A stretch of 58,250 nucleotides of DNA from Salipiger bermudensis (GCF_019801965.1 NZ_JAHVIA010000012.1:1-58250); one strand, 5' to 3'. Counted from the first letter of the stretch, positions 16,025 to 25,354 are shown. Notes: a model not told the origin generated them from the letters alone. Made by a program: numbers and translations.

Positions 16025-18277
16025 TCAGCCTTCGGAATCGTCGCCCGCGTAGGACGAGGACATCGACCCGCCGACCATCGTCATGTCGACCGAGTTGCCG
16101 AGCACGTTGGCGCCCATCACGATCGACTGGTTGAAGGCCGAGGTGTCGACCACTGCGGCGGCCGAGGCGTAGGACTCGCCGGTGACGTAGCCGTCATCGC
16201 CATTGCCCGAGCCCCACATGCCGGCATCGCCGCCAGCACCGCCCGCACCCGAGTTGGCCCCGGCTGCATCTCCTCCGGCGACCGCGCCACCGGTGGCATC
16301 GCCGCCGTAGCCCATGCCGTCGGCATGGCCGGTGGTGCCGCCCATCGCGTGGGCATAGCCTCCGGCGCCGCCCATGCCGCTGTCATTGGCAGAGCTTGCG
16401 TCGCCCGAGCCGGCCGAGGAGGCGTCATCGTCGGTCATCGCGTTGCCGCCATAACCGGCGATGGCTTCGGCCATGCTGTCGGCCGTACCGTCGGTGTCGG
16501 ACTGGGAGAACACGTCGGCATAGCCGCCGTCTCCGGAGGTGCCGGCACTGTCGGCGCTGCCGGCGCCGGTGCCCGCCGCATCGACGGTGGCGTCATTGCT
16601 GCCGCCGGCACCGCCGGTGCCATCCGTGGCCGAGCTGGTGTCGGCAGAGCCGTCCGCCATGCCATCGGCACCGTTGGCCCCTCCGGCCCCGCCGCTCGCG
16701 GCGGTGTCCTGGGTGCTGTCAGCGCTCGAGGAGACGTCGCCGCCGGTCTGCGACACGGACGGATCGCCCGAGGTCTGGTCACCGTTGCCCTGCGCCGCCT
16801 GATCGCTGTCGGCGGTGCCGCCGGTGCCATCGCCGCCGCTGGTGTCGCCGCCGGTGGAGGTGTCGCTGCCACCGCTTGCGGCATCCGCGCTATCGCCGGA
16901 GTCGTTGATGTTGCCATCCTCGTCGCCGGAGATGTCCTCGTAGAGCGCCGCGATGGCCGCCTCGACGAGTTCGGAGAAGCCGCCATCGTCGCTGTTGCCA
17001 CCTTCGCCTTCGGCATCGTTGTCGGCGTCGGTATCGACATCGGCATCGGCGTCATTGTCGCCGCTGGTGACATCGTCGGACTCGGTCTCGCCTTCGCTCG
17101 ACGAGCCGTTCAGACCCAGACCGATGGCACCGGCATCGCCACCATCGGCGCCCTCGGCTTCGGCATCCGCCTCGGCCTCGGTGTCGGTGTCGTTGTCGCT
17201 GTCGGTGTCATTGTCGCCACCGTCGGCATCGCCTTCGGCTTCCGCCTCGGCCGCGCCGAACCCGAGACCAACGCCGAGCGATGCGGCGTCGCCGCTGTCA
17301 CCGCCTTCGCCGTCATTCTCGGCATCGCTGGCGACATCGACCGCGTTCTCGGAGTCGCTATCGGCCTCGCCGCCGTCACCACCTTCGCTGGTGCTGTCCG
17401 TCGAGGCGCCGGACAGGCCGACCCCGAGCGCAAGGCCCTCGGCATCGCCGCTGTCGCCGCCGGTGCCGCCATCGCTGTCGGTTTCAGCCGCGCCGGACGT
17501 GCCGCCCATGCCCCAGGAGGCGCCGCCAACGGCATTCGCGCCGTCGCCCTTGCCGCCCCAGTTCACGCCGCCTTCACCGGAGCCGCCACCGGCGGCACTT
17601 GCACCGATGCCTTCCTCGGCGCTGGCGTTGCCGCCATTGGCATCACCGTTCTGGTAGAAGCCGGCATTATTGGCCAGCGAGGCGCTGTGGAGGACGTCGT
17701 TGTCTTCCAGCTCGGAGGTCTGGAAGTTGATCGACGCCATGTCATTGCCCGCACCCGCCAGCGCGCCCGACATGTCGATGTCGTCGCCGGGGTTGTTCGA
17801 GAGGTCGCCATTGGCGGTGAGCACGTCACCGTCGAGCTCGGCACTCTCGCTCAGGTCGATGTCGACCCAGTCGTCATCGCGCGGAATCCACTCGCCGCCG
17901 CCGAAGTCGATATTCACCTCGTTGGCGTTCGAGTTGTCATTGTTGCCGTTGGTGTTGTCGACCGATTGGGCCTGGTCCTGATCCTGGCCTTGGCCCTGAT
18001 CCTGCCCTTGGCCCTGATCCTGGCCCTGTCCTTGGTCCTGACCCTGGCCCTGGTCCTGACCCTGGCCTTGATCCTGACCCTGACCCTGACCCTGATCCTG
18101 ACTGTTGGTATCCGTGGTGTCGACCGAGGTGTCCTGAGACTGTTCCTGCGAATTGAGATCCGCGTTGACCTCGGCTTCGTCCACTTCGATCGTGGTTTCG
18201 AAATCGGCATCGATGCTGTCGACATTGACCTCTTCAAAATCCACGACGTTCACTGACTGACGATCGCTCTTATGCAT
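16025..18277 (-). CDS. Very acidic Gly/Ala/Ser/Asp-rich protein, candidate type I secreted matrix protein
   Basis: A 750-residue low-complexity protein with only about four Lys+Arg residues by eye (K3, R6 and one each near residues 127 and 237) and no Cys. Order: acidic N-terminus (1-60), DQGQGQ hexapeptide tract (about 61-98), Asn/Asp-rich section, three ~50-residue tandem units of the form GDA..LG(V/L)GL.G followed by Asp/Glu/Ser tracts (about 265-420), a short hydrophobic helix (FSELVEAAIAALYED), a long Gly/Ser/Ala/Asp region, and a C-terminus with NQSIVMGANVLGNSVDMTMVGG. The latter resembles the repeat of the 13610-15901 protein. There is no Sec signal and classical RTX nonapeptides are not evident. 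The AAGGA ribosome site supports the start. The ABC exporter genes downstream suggest type I secretion. Confidence 0.75.
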   Translation of the reverse strand: MHKSDRQSVNVVDFEEVNVDSIDADFETTIEVDEAEVNADLNSQEQSQDTSVDTTDTNSQDQGQGQGQDQGQGQDQGQGQDQGQGQDQGQGQDQGQGQDQDQAQSVDNTNGNNDNSNANEVNIDFGGGEWIPRDDDWVDIDLSESAELDGDVLTANGDLSNNPGDDIDMSGALAGAGNDMASINFQTSELEDNDVLHSASLANNAGFYQNGDANGGNASAEEGIGASAAGGGSGEGGVNWGGKGDGANAVGGASWGMGGTSGAAETDSDGGTGGDSGDAEGLALGVGLSGASTDSTSEGGDGGEADSDSENAVDVASDAENDGEGGDSGDAASLGVGLGFGAAEAEAEGDADGGDNDTDSDNDTDTEAEADAEAEGADGGDAGAIGLGLNGSSSEGETESDDVTSGDNDADADVDTDADNDAEGEGGNSDDGGFSELVEAAIAALYEDISGDEDGNINDSGDSADAASGGSDTSTGGDTSGGDGTGGTADSDQAAQGNGDQTSGDPSVSQTGGDVSSSADSTQDTAASGGAGGANGADGMADGSADTSSATDGTGGAGGSNDATVDAAGTGAGSADSAGTSGDGGYADVFSQSDTDGTADSMAEAIAGYGGNAMTDDDASSAGSGDASSANDSGMGGAGGYAHAMGGTTGHADGMGYGGDATGGAVAGGDAAGANSGAGGAGGDAGMWGSGNGDDGYVTGESYASAAAVVDTSAFNQSIVMGANVLGNSVDMTMVGGSMSSSYAGDDSEG
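17984..18097 (-). repeat. 18-bp tandem repeat encoding DQGQGQ
   Basis: Roughly six in-frame copies of an 18-base unit (TCCTGACCCTGGCCCTGG-like on the plus strand) lie inside the acidic protein gene and encode alternating Asp-Gln-Gly-Gln hexapeptides. Copies differ at synonymous positions. Length variation between strains by slippage would stay in frame. Confidence 0.85.
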
Positions 18278-18931
18278 GGTAAATTTTCCTTAAAATTGGG
18301 CATCCTGAGCGCTACTCATCTCAAAAGCGCTATTCGGGCACCCGGATTTCACGAATCGCGGAAGCTTGGGGCATCTCGAACCGCTTCCGCACGGTCCGAT
18401 TCTCTCTGGTCTGGAACCTCCTCCCTAGATGCGGCACACGTATAGGTTGTGCCTGGAACGCGGCGGCCCGGTCCGAAATTGACCATGGGCAGTGAGGTCG
18501 CCGCAGGGATAAGGGTCTCAGAGCGGACCCGTGCTGACCATTCACCTGACGGGCAGGTCGCGTTTCTGTGAGGTTAACGATCTGTTAAGAAAGGCAGAGT
18601 TTGTTGCCGGTGACGGCACATCCCGGTGGATGCCTGCGGTTTACCAAACCGATGGCTAGTATGCTTTAGCTTGCAAACCGTGCATCCGGGCCCACCAAGC
18701 GGGTCCTAGCTCAAAAGTTCTAGAACCTTGACGTAGCGTCCGGCAAAGGGCGAAATTCTAGCCTTGATAGCTTTGCGCACAGAGAGGCGTCTGGCGAATT
18801 TCGAAGATTTCTTTCCGTGAACCGACGATTTCCGGTTCAGTTGATACTTTCTCAGGCATTTTTTGGTGCCGTCGCCTTCTGCAAGTGTTTTTCAATCACG
18901 TATCGCAGTCGGTGGTTTTTCAGGGGGCAAG
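18278..18931. other. Long divergent control region between the acidic protein gene and the LuxR regulator
   Basis: These 654 bases contain no convincing gene. Local composition is more AT-rich than the surrounding genes. The region carries a perfect palindrome and a hairpin-like inverted repeat near the regulator (listed separately). A minus-strand frame at 18330-18545 has no family features and was not called. The length suggests a complex promoter or an untranslated leader for the secreted protein operon. Confidence 0.5.
18717..18839. promoter_or_regulatory. Palindrome GTTCTAGAAC and inverted repeat upstream of the LuxR gene
   Basis: GTTCTAGAAC at 18717-18726 is a perfect 10-base palindrome. 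TGAACCG (18818-18824) and CGGTTCA (18833-18839) form a 7-bp inverted repeat with an 8-base loop, 93 bases before the regulator start. Either could be an operator for the LuxR protein or for the divergent secretion operon. No direct evidence of binding is available from sequence. Confidence 0.35.
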
Positions 18932-19735
18932 ATGGATTTCAGACGTCTCCAAATGTCGGCATCGATGGAGCAGGCTGCTCAGCGGGCCGGGATCGCGGTC
19001 ATCGGAGGGGCTTTGTTCTGCACCTCGCAGACCTGTAGCCACATGGAATTGGAGTTTCGCACACCGTGCCTGCAGGCCGCGTCGCTCGAGCAGCTCGCCG
19101 GGTTCGCGGCCGATTGCGGTGCGTTGCGGCTGGTGATCGTCGACGAGGACCTCGCCGATGATCTGCTCGAGCGCCCGGAGGCCTACCAGGCGATCAACCC
19201 TTCGGCGATGCTGGCGCTCGGCTACCGAAACGTGCAGGCGGCCCGGAGGCATTTCGACCGGAACCGCGCCGTCGAGGGGCCGATGATCGGCTACCTCGCG
19301 ATGAACGCGCCGCTCGAGGTGCTGCTGTCTTCCATGCGGATGTTGTTTCACGGCGAGTATTTCGTGCCGCATGGCGTCCTCGGCCAGTCAGGCGGGGAGG
19401 GCGCGCCCGAGAGGCCCGCCTCCCTCGAGACCAGGGCAAAGGCACCCGACAGCCCCGCCACGCTCGCGCCCGAGGAGGCCGCGCCCGACAGTGGCGCGGG
19501 CGCCGATGGCCCTGAGACGGCACGGCGCTTCTCGCGCCTGACCGATCGCGAACGCGAAATCCTGGCGCTGGTCTCGGATGGCAGCAGCAACAAGCAGATC
19601 GCGCGCCAGCTCGGCATCACCGAGCACACGGTCAAGCTGCACATGCACAATCTCTTCGGCAAGTTCGGCGTGTCGAACCGAACGGCGGCGGCGAACATGT
19701 ACTTCCTCGCCCTGGCGCAAAATGCTGCCCGCTGA
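18932..19735 (+). CDS. LuxR-family regulator with degenerate receiver-like domain (CsgD-like architecture)
   Basis: A 267-residue protein. The C-terminal ~65 residues form a LuxR/FixJ HTH (LTDREREILALVSDGSSNKQIARQLGITEHTVKLHMHNLFGKFGVSNR). The N-terminal ~140 residues have a receiver-like order (RLVIVDEDLADDLLE, then AMLALGYRN and a LEVLLSSMRMLFHGEYFVP end typical of the receiver-HTH linker) but the Asp/Lys phosphorylation set is not convincingly present. An acidic Ala/Pro linker joins the two. The start at 18932 was taken for its CAGGGGG ribosome site. Its divergent position before the secreted acidic protein suggests control of that operon, comparable to CsgD controlling matrix genes. Confidence 0.82.
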   Translation: MDFRRLQMSASMEQAAQRAGIAVIGGALFCTSQTCSHMELEFRTPCLQAASLEQLAGFAADCGALRLVIVDEDLADDLLERPEAYQAINPSAMLALGYRNVQAARRHFDRNRAVEGPMIGYLAMNAPLEVLLSSMRMLFHGEYFVPHGVLGQSGGEGAPERPASLETRAKAPDSPATLAPEEAAPDSGAGADGPETARRFSRLTDREREILALVSDGSSNKQIARQLGITEHTVKLHMHNLFGKFGVSNRTAAANMYFLALAQNAAR

Positions 19736-20222
19736 CAGCCAGCGCCAGTTCGAGCGCCTGCTGCTGCGCACCGGCGAGATGAACTACATGTGGACCAATA
19801 CCGAAAGCCTGCTGATCCACCTGATCGCCGGGCTGGCCGGGGTCGACAAGGAGACCGCGGTGGTGATCTTCCTGACGCTCAATACCACGCGGGCCCGCAT
19901 CGATCTGGTGGAGCGCTTGGCCAAGATGGACCGGCGCAGCGCCGAGGAGCGCGACGACATCCTCAGCCGGTCACGGGCGCTGTCGCGGCTGTCGGGGATC
20001 CGCAACCACTTCAACCACTGCATCTATTCTTTCGACCCGGAAAGCGGCCACGCGCAGACCATCCTGATGCGCATCTCCGACCGCAAGACCGATCTGAGGA
20101 TGGGCCGGAGAGATCCTGTCGACGAGGCCGAACTCGCGCGCGTCGAGACGGCCATTGCCGACCTGGTGGCGCTGAACAAGCAGATCTGGGAACTGATCCG
20201 GCGGCGCGGTTACCCGGCCTGA
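19722..20222 (+). CDS. Conserved-looking helical protein of unknown function
   Basis: A 166-residue, mostly helical protein overlapping the LuxR gene by 14 bases. It begins MLPADSQRQFERLLLRTGEMNYMWTN and contains a charged central section (LAKMDRRSAEERDDILSRSRALSRLSGIRNHFNHCIYSFDPE). The RNHFNH segment and the overall pattern look like a small HEPN-like or cell-surface-regulation protein, but no family is assigned with confidence. The overlap implies co-expression with the regulator. No ribosome site is obvious, as expected for translational coupling. Confidence 0.6.
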   Translation: MLPADSQRQFERLLLRTGEMNYMWTNTESLLIHLIAGLAGVDKETAVVIFLTLNTTRARIDLVERLAKMDRRSAEERDDILSRSRALSRLSGIRNHFNHCIYSFDPESGHAQTILMRISDRKTDLRMGRRDPVDEAELARVETAIADLVALNKQIWELIRRRGYPA

Positions 20223-20268
20223 CAGGGCCCGTGACAGCCCGGCCGCCGAGGGCTTCGCTGGTGCGCGA

Positions 20269-20952
20269 TCAGGAGGGGCTGCGCTCGAGAAGATCGTCAG
20301 GCGTCGGGGCGCCGGTCAGCTCGTGCTCGGCGAGATCCAGCACCAGATGCCCACCCTTCGATCCCGGCGCGCGATGGGCCAGGGACGAGAACGGCAGCGC
20401 GTATTTGTGGTTTCCGAAGAGCTTGCCATTGTCGACCACGAGATAATCGATGCGGTTGGCCTCGGCATCGTAAAGCATGTCGACGAGCGTCCCGATCTCG
20501 GCATCGCGGCAGAACACCGGACGGTCGAGCCAGCGGCCCAGGCGCTGGTAGCGCTCGATGGCGGCCTCGGCGCGGGGATCGCTCTCGGGCGCATCCTCGC
20601 CGCCCAAGAAGCCGGTCAGCGCTAGCGGCGCGTGGGTGGCGCCGAAGGGGCCGATGACCAGCGGGGGCAGGGCGGTCAGCAGCGAGTCGAGCTCGGTGCT
20701 GCCGCCGCTCCAATGCGGGGCCCGGCCGAGCTCTTCCTCGGTGATGGTGACATGCAGGGTGCGATCCTGCGGATCCGGCGGCGTCAGGAGGGAGGCGGCG
20801 GCGAGAGTGCTGCTGCCGTTCTCGCCGGCCCGAAACAGCGCGAGATAGGTCAGATGCCGGGTCTCGGGATCGAACAGGACATCGGTCAGCGAGGCCGTGG
20901 TCTCACCGGTCGAGACGCGCCAGGACAGCAGGTCGGTTAGGCTATAGAGCAT
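20269..20952 (-). CDS. PRC-barrel domain protein
   Basis: A 227-residue cytoplasmic protein containing two PRC-barrel-like halves: the first around residues 1-60 (MLYSLTDLLSWRVS then TDVLFDPETRHLTYLAL) and the second around residues 140-200 (GRWLDRPVFCRDAEIGTLVDMLYDAEANRIDYLVVDNGK). PRC-barrels mediate protein or RNA interactions and often occur in stress-regulated proteins. The start was moved to 20952 because upstream codons lack family features. A GGAAC-N17-AGTT EcfG-like promoter lies upstream, divergent from that of the small membrane protein at 21068. Confidence 0.82.
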   Translation of the reverse strand: MLYSLTDLLSWRVSTGETTASLTDVLFDPETRHLTYLALFRAGENGSSTLAAASLLTPPDPQDRTLHVTITEEELGRAPHWSGGSTELDSLLTALPPLVIGPFGATHAPLALTGFLGGEDAPESDPRAEAAIERYQRLGRWLDRPVFCRDAEIGTLVDMLYDAEANRIDYLVVDNGKLFGNHKYALPFSSLAHRAPGSKGGHLVLDLAEHELTGAPTPDDLLERSPS

Positions 20953-20986
20953 GGGGATCCCCGGATCGGCTGGAATTTTCTGAAAC

Positions 20987-21038
20987 AACTCGAAACCGGA
21001 TGCAGAAGTTCCGGAACCCAGCCAGCGCATGGCGTGTT
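20987..21038. promoter_or_regulatory. Divergent EcfG-like promoters (PRC-barrel gene / small membrane protein)
   Basis: Minus strand: GGAAC (21012-21008), 17-base spacer, AGTT (20990-20987). Plus strand: GGAAC (21013-21017), 17 bases, TGTT (21035-21038). Each has one mismatch in the -10 element relative to CGTT. The back-to-back GGAAC boxes (GTTCCGGAAC at 21008-21017) form a palindrome. Both genes are plausible general stress targets. Confidence 0.5.
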
Positions 21039-21067
21039 GAGGGGGTGAACATCGAACGGAGACACCC

Positions 21068-21172
21068 ATGACCGCAGATATCTTCATCGCGGGATTGGCC
21101 GGTCTCACGGTGATAGCGGTTTTGATCTACGCGCTGACAAGTGCGCGGGATCGCGACAGGGACACACGCTGA
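21068..21172 (+). CDS. Tiny single-pass membrane protein (34 residues)
   Basis: Begins MTADIFIAGLAGLTVIAVLI, one membrane helix at about residues 4-23, followed by a charged tail ending ARDRDRDTR. A GGAG ribosome site precedes the ATG by 6 bases, an EcfG-like promoter ends 29 bases upstream and a strong terminator follows 21 bases after the stop. This full expression unit argues for a real gene although no family is recognised. Confidence 0.55.
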   Translation: MTADIFIAGLAGLTVIAVLIYALTSARDRDRDTR

Positions 21173-21193
21173 TCAGCGACCGGTCCATCTTGC

Positions 21194-21230
21194 AGGGCGG
21201 GGCAGCCGGAAAACCGGCGCCCCGCCCTTT
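21194..21230 (+). terminator. Strong terminator after the 34-residue protein gene
   Basis: AGGGCGGGGC (21194-21203) pairs with GCCCCGCCCT (21219-21228), continued by GCCGG/CCGGC around an AAAA loop with one bulged A; the T-run is short (TTTC). About 15 base pairs. Confidence 0.75.
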
Positions 21231-21352
21231 CACTTTCTTCCCAGAGCTTTGACGCCCGGGCCGCGCCCCCGCGGCGTCGTTCGTGCTGTCTTTGCGGGCT
21301 TCGGGCGCCGGCGCGGCGGCGCCTTGGCGGAAAATCCGCCCGCCAGAAAAGC

Positions 21353-21399
21353 TGACTCGATTTGTCAGGTTGACTTATCCGATTCTTTTGCTCAGATAT
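21353..21399 (+). promoter_or_regulatory. Candidate promoter and iron-regulator operator before the iron operon
   Basis: TGAC-N7-GTCA (TGACTCGATTTGTCA, 21353-21367) overlaps a second dyad GTCAGGTTGAC (21364-21374). TTGACT (21370-21375) and AGATAT (21394-21399) with 18 bases between could be the -35 and -10. Rhodobacterales iron genes are commonly controlled through Irr, RirA/IscR-like or Fur-type palindromes near the promoter; which of these binds here cannot be decided by eye. Confidence 0.4.
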
Positions 21400-21469
21400 G
21401 TCCGTATCAAGCCACCCTGGCGAGGAGACGGGGAAGCCGATTGTTCACCTTTCTTCAATGAGGCTGACC

Positions 21470-21619
21470 ATGTCGAAGAGCCAGACCCGCGATCAGGCCC
21501 CGAGCCTCCGCCCGGATAGCAAAGACCTGATTTCCCTGGTCCTTGGAGGGCTCTGGCCGGCAGATGCCAGCCTCGAAACACTGCTCGACCGGATCGAACG
21601 CAGGGAAATGATAAAATGA
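21470..21619 (+). CDS. Small protein of the iron operon, function unknown
   Basis: A 49-residue protein starting MSKSQTRDQAPSLRPDSKDL with a C-terminal amphipathic helix (LEDTLLDRIERREMIK-like). Its stop overlaps the start of hmuP by four bases (ATGATG/TGA at 21616-21619), so the two are coupled. GAGG lies at the expected distance upstream of 21470. In-frame ATGs at 21398 and 21458 exist but lack ribosome sites. No family recognised. Confidence 0.6.
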   Translation: MSKSQTRDQAPSLRPDSKDLISLVLGGLWPADASLETLLDRIERREMIK

Positions 21620-21777
21620 TGGAAACCAAGTTCAATTCAGACAGCGCCGTTCCGGCCGTCCCCCGTCATGTCGCGCGCGGCCTGACCGGCGGCGGTAACA
21701 TCGCTGAGATCGAGCTCGACGGGCAGGTCTACACGCTGCGGATCACCAAGGCCGGCAAGCTGATCCTGACCAAGTAA
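21616..21777 (+). CDS. hmuP: Hemin uptake protein HmuP
   Basis: A 53-residue protein whose C-terminal half shows the HmuP pattern: ISELDGQ.Y.LR.TKAGKLILTK-like (here IAEIELDGQVYTLRITKAGKL). HmuP proteins are small regulators or accessory factors of haem uptake in proteobacteria. The family is normally 45-65 residues. It is the second gene of the iron operon; 57 bases separate it from the imelysin gene. No haem transporter gene is in the window, so its role here may be linked to the irp-type genes instead. Confidence 0.85.
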   Translation: MMETKFNSDSAVPAVPRHVARGLTGGGNIAEIELDGQVYTLRITKAGKLILTK

Positions 21778-21834
21778 GACCATCGTCAGCCACCAAGACA
21801 CCGTCAAAAAAAGACACGCCAACGAGGACAGACC

Positions 21835-23094
<1,260 letters not shown>

Positions 23095-23108
23095 CAGGAC
23101 TACCCACG

Positions 23109-23387
23109 ATGATCGTCTGCAGCTGTCAGAACATCTCGGACCGCGACATCCATGCCGCCATCGACTGGATGCGCGCCGCCGACGCGCGGACGATCATCAC
23201 CCCGGGCAAGATTTACCATGCCCTTGGAAAAGCGGCCGATTGCGGAGGCTGCATGCCGCTTTTCTTGCAAACCATGCGCTCAAACGACAATCTCGAAGTA
23301 CCCATGGAACTTCGCGGTCTGAGAGGCCACGGACAAACAAAGGAACAGCGCAATGAAGGGCGACGAAAAGGTCATCGAGTACCTTAA
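23109..23387 (+). CDS. bfd: Bacterioferritin-associated ferredoxin (Bfd-like)
   Basis: A 92-residue protein with a [2Fe-2S] fer2_BFD-type cysteine pattern: CSC at residues 4-6 and CGGC at about 45-48. Bfd docks on bacterioferritin and reduces the stored ferric core to release iron. The first 65 residues are the canonical domain; the C-terminal 25 residues are an unusual charged extension ([19 protein letters not shown]) that is read from sequence overlapping the ribosome site and first codons of bfr (35-base overlap). Confidence 0.9.
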   Translation: MIVCSCQNISDRDIHAAIDWMRAADARTIITPGKIYHALGKAADCGGCMPLFLQTMRSNDNLEVPMELRGLRGHGQTKEQRNEGRRKGHRVP

Positions 23388-23838
23388 CAAGGCTCTCCGG
23401 TCCGAGCTTACCGCCGTCAGCCAGTACTGGCTGCATTACCGTCTGCAGGAAGATTGGGGCCTTGGCCACATGGCCAAGAAGAGCCGCGAGGAGAGCATCG
23501 AGGAGATGCACCACGCGGACAAGCTGATCATGCGGATCATCTTTCTCGGCGGCCACCCGAACCTGCAGAAACTCGATCCGCTCCGCATCGGGCAAACCCC
23601 GAAGGAGACGCTCGAGGCCGATCTGGCCGCCGAGCACGAGGCCCGCACGCTCTATATCGAGGCGCGCGAGCACTGCGAGAAGGTCGGCGATTATGTCAGC
23701 AAGAACCTCTTCGAGGAGTTGATCGCCGACGAGGAAGGCCATATCGACTTCCTCGAGACACAACTGGAACTTTACGAACGGGTCGGTGACGAACGCTATG
23801 CGGTCATCAATGCCATGCCGATGGACGAGGCCGAGTAA
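23353..23838 (+). CDS. bfr: Bacterioferritin
   Basis: A 161-residue four-helix ferritin-like protein. Ferroxidase ligands are visible as E18 ([11 protein letters not shown]), E51/H54 (EEMHHADKL), E94 (LAAEHEA) and E127/H130 ([12 protein letters not shown]), and M52 of EEMHHAD is the haem-ligand position typical of Bfr. It stores iron as ferric mineral in a 24-mer shell. The start ATG follows AAAGGAACAGCGCA. It overlaps bfd upstream and the start region of the di-haem protein downstream, so storage and mobilisation genes are tightly linked to the import genes. Confidence 0.95.
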   Translation: MKGDEKVIEYLNKALRSELTAVSQYWLHYRLQEDWGLGHMAKKSREESIEEMHHADKLIMRIIFLGGHPNLQKLDPLRIGQTPKETLEADLAAEHEARTLYIEAREHCEKVGDYVSKNLFEELIADEEGHIDFLETQLELYERVGDERYAVINAMPMDEAE

Positions 23839-25354
23839 GCTCGCCCTCTGCGCCGCCCTGCTCTGGGGCGGCGCATCACTTTCCGCCGAGACGCCCGGAT
23901 ACGGGCTCGGCGATCCCCATCTCCCCCTGATCCAACGCACCGAAGACGAGCGCGCGCGCATCGCGGGCGTGGTTGCGCCGGCGCGGTCATTCGATGCGTC
24001 AGAGCCCTACGAGGCGCTGCCCGCCGGGGCCGGCACCGTGCCGGTGCGCCGCGACGCGCGCGGCTTCGCGCAGCCCGCGACCAATCTGCCCGAGGCGCAG
24101 CGGATGACCTTCACCCTCGGTGACGCGCTGTTCCAGAAGCTCTGGACGTCGTCGCCCTCCTCGACGCTGGCCTCCGACGGGCTCGGTCCGCTCTACAACG
24201 CCCGCAGCTGCGAATCCTGCCACCTGCGCGACGGTCGCGGCCATGCGCCGGAGGGGCCGGAGGACACCGCCGTGTCGATGTTCCTGCGGGTCTCGGTGCC
24301 CGCCGATCCCGCTCGGGAGATGCCCGCCATCGCCGACTGGATCGCCACCGCGCCGGACCCGGTCTATGGCGAGCAGCTGCAGGACTTCGCCACCGTGGGC
24401 CACCCGGCGGAATACCGGCTCGATGTGCGCTACGAGGAGATCGAGGTGCCGCTTGCCGGCGGTGAGACGGCCCACCTGCGCAGGCCCAGCTACGCGGCGG
24501 CGGATCTCGGCTATGGCCCGCTGGGCGAGGGCGCGATGCTGAGCCCGCGCGTGGCGCCGCAGATGATCGGGCTCGGTCTGCTCGAGGCGATCGCCACCGA
24601 GGACATCCTCGCCAATGCCGATCCCGACGACGCCGATGGCGACGGCATCTCCGGCCGTCCGGCGATCGTCTGGTCGCGCGAGCATGACCGGCCGATGCTT
24701 GGCCGCTTCGGCTGGAAGGGCGGAGAGGCCACGGTGCGCGAGCAGAGCGCCTCGGCCTTCGCCGGCGATATCGGCATCGCCACGCCGCTGCGCCCTGAGC
24801 TCTGGGGCGATTGCACCGAGGCGCAGCCCGCCTGCCGCCGCGCCCCGCATGGCGGCGATCTCGACGGGCTCGAGATCTCGGCCGAGGCCTTCGATGCGGT
24901 GGTGCTCTACACCGCCAATCTCGGCGTCCCGGCGCGGCGCGACATCGACGATCCGCAGGTGCTGCGCGGCAAGCAGCTGTTCCAGGAGACAGGCTGCGCT
25001 GCCTGCCACACGCCGAAATTCGTCACCGCGCGGCTCGAGGATCGCCCGGAGCACAGCTTCCAGTTGATCTGGCCCTATTCCGACCTGCTCCTGCACGACA
25101 TGGGCGAGGGGCTGGCCGATCACCGCCCCGAGGGCCGCGCCACCGGGCGCGAGTGGAAGACGCCGCCGCTCTGGGGCATCGGCTTGACCGAGCGGGTCTC
25201 GGGCCATACCACCTTCCTCCATGACGGGCGCGCGCGCTCGCTTCTCGAGGCCATTCTCTGGCATGGGGGCGAGGCGCAGGGCGCCCGCGACGCGGTCGTC
25301 TCGCTGGCGCCCGCCGACCGTGCCGACCTGATCCGCTACCTGGAAAGTCTCTGA
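23798..25354 (+). CDS. Periplasmic di-haem c-type oxidoreductase (COG3488, DUF1111)
   Basis: About 518 residues with an N-terminal signal peptide ([18 protein letters not shown]) and two haem c motifs: CESCH near residue 130 and CAACH near residue 400. GMFGWKGG-like ([15 protein letters not shown]) and the terminal [19 protein letters not shown] block, containing a His/Glu rich site, match the predicted thiol oxidoreductase family of the irp locus. It may oxidise or reduce periplasmic iron for uptake. The start is uncertain: GTG at 23786 and ATG at 23798 or 23810 are possible; all overlap the 3' end of bfr. Confidence 0.9.
   Translation: MRSSMPCRWTRPSKLALCAALLWGGASLSAETPGYGLGDPHLPLIQRTEDERARIAGVVAPARSFDASEPYEALPAGAGTVPVRRDARGFAQPATNLPEAQRMTFTLGDALFQKLWTSSPSSTLASDGLGPLYNARSCESCHLRDGRGHAPEGPEDTAVSMFLRVSVPADPAREMPAIADWIATAPDPVYGEQLQDFATVGHPAEYRLDVRYEEIEVPLAGGETAHLRRPSYAAADLGYGPLGEGAMLSPRVAPQMIGLGLLEAIATEDILANADPDDADGDGISGRPAIVWSREHDRPMLGRFGWKGGEATVREQSASAFAGDIGIATPLRPELWGDCTEAQPACRRAPHGGDLDGLEISAEAFDAVVLYTANLGVPARRDIDDPQVLRGKQLFQETGCAACHTPKFVTARLEDRPEHSFQLIWPYSDLLLHDMGEGLADHRPEGRATGREWKTPPLWGIGLTERVSGHTTFLHDGRARSLLEAILWHGGEAQGARDAVVSLAPADRADLIRYLESL

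Noticed and set aside
17984-18097. Regular short repeats that could suggest a CRISPR array
   Set aside because: The 18-base units are contiguous, in frame and encode DQGQGQ; there are no spacers and no cas genes.
15956-18256. A 766-codon plus-strand frame opposite the acidic protein gene
   Set aside because: The antisense translation is Val/Gly/Ala/Ile-rich low complexity caused by Asp/Ala/Gly/Ser codons on the other strand. The minus strand has a ribosome site, operon context and organised repeats.
16025-18277. RTX toxin or adhesin identity for the acidic protein
   Set aside because: No convincing series of GGxGxDxUx nonapeptides was found despite high Gly/Asp.
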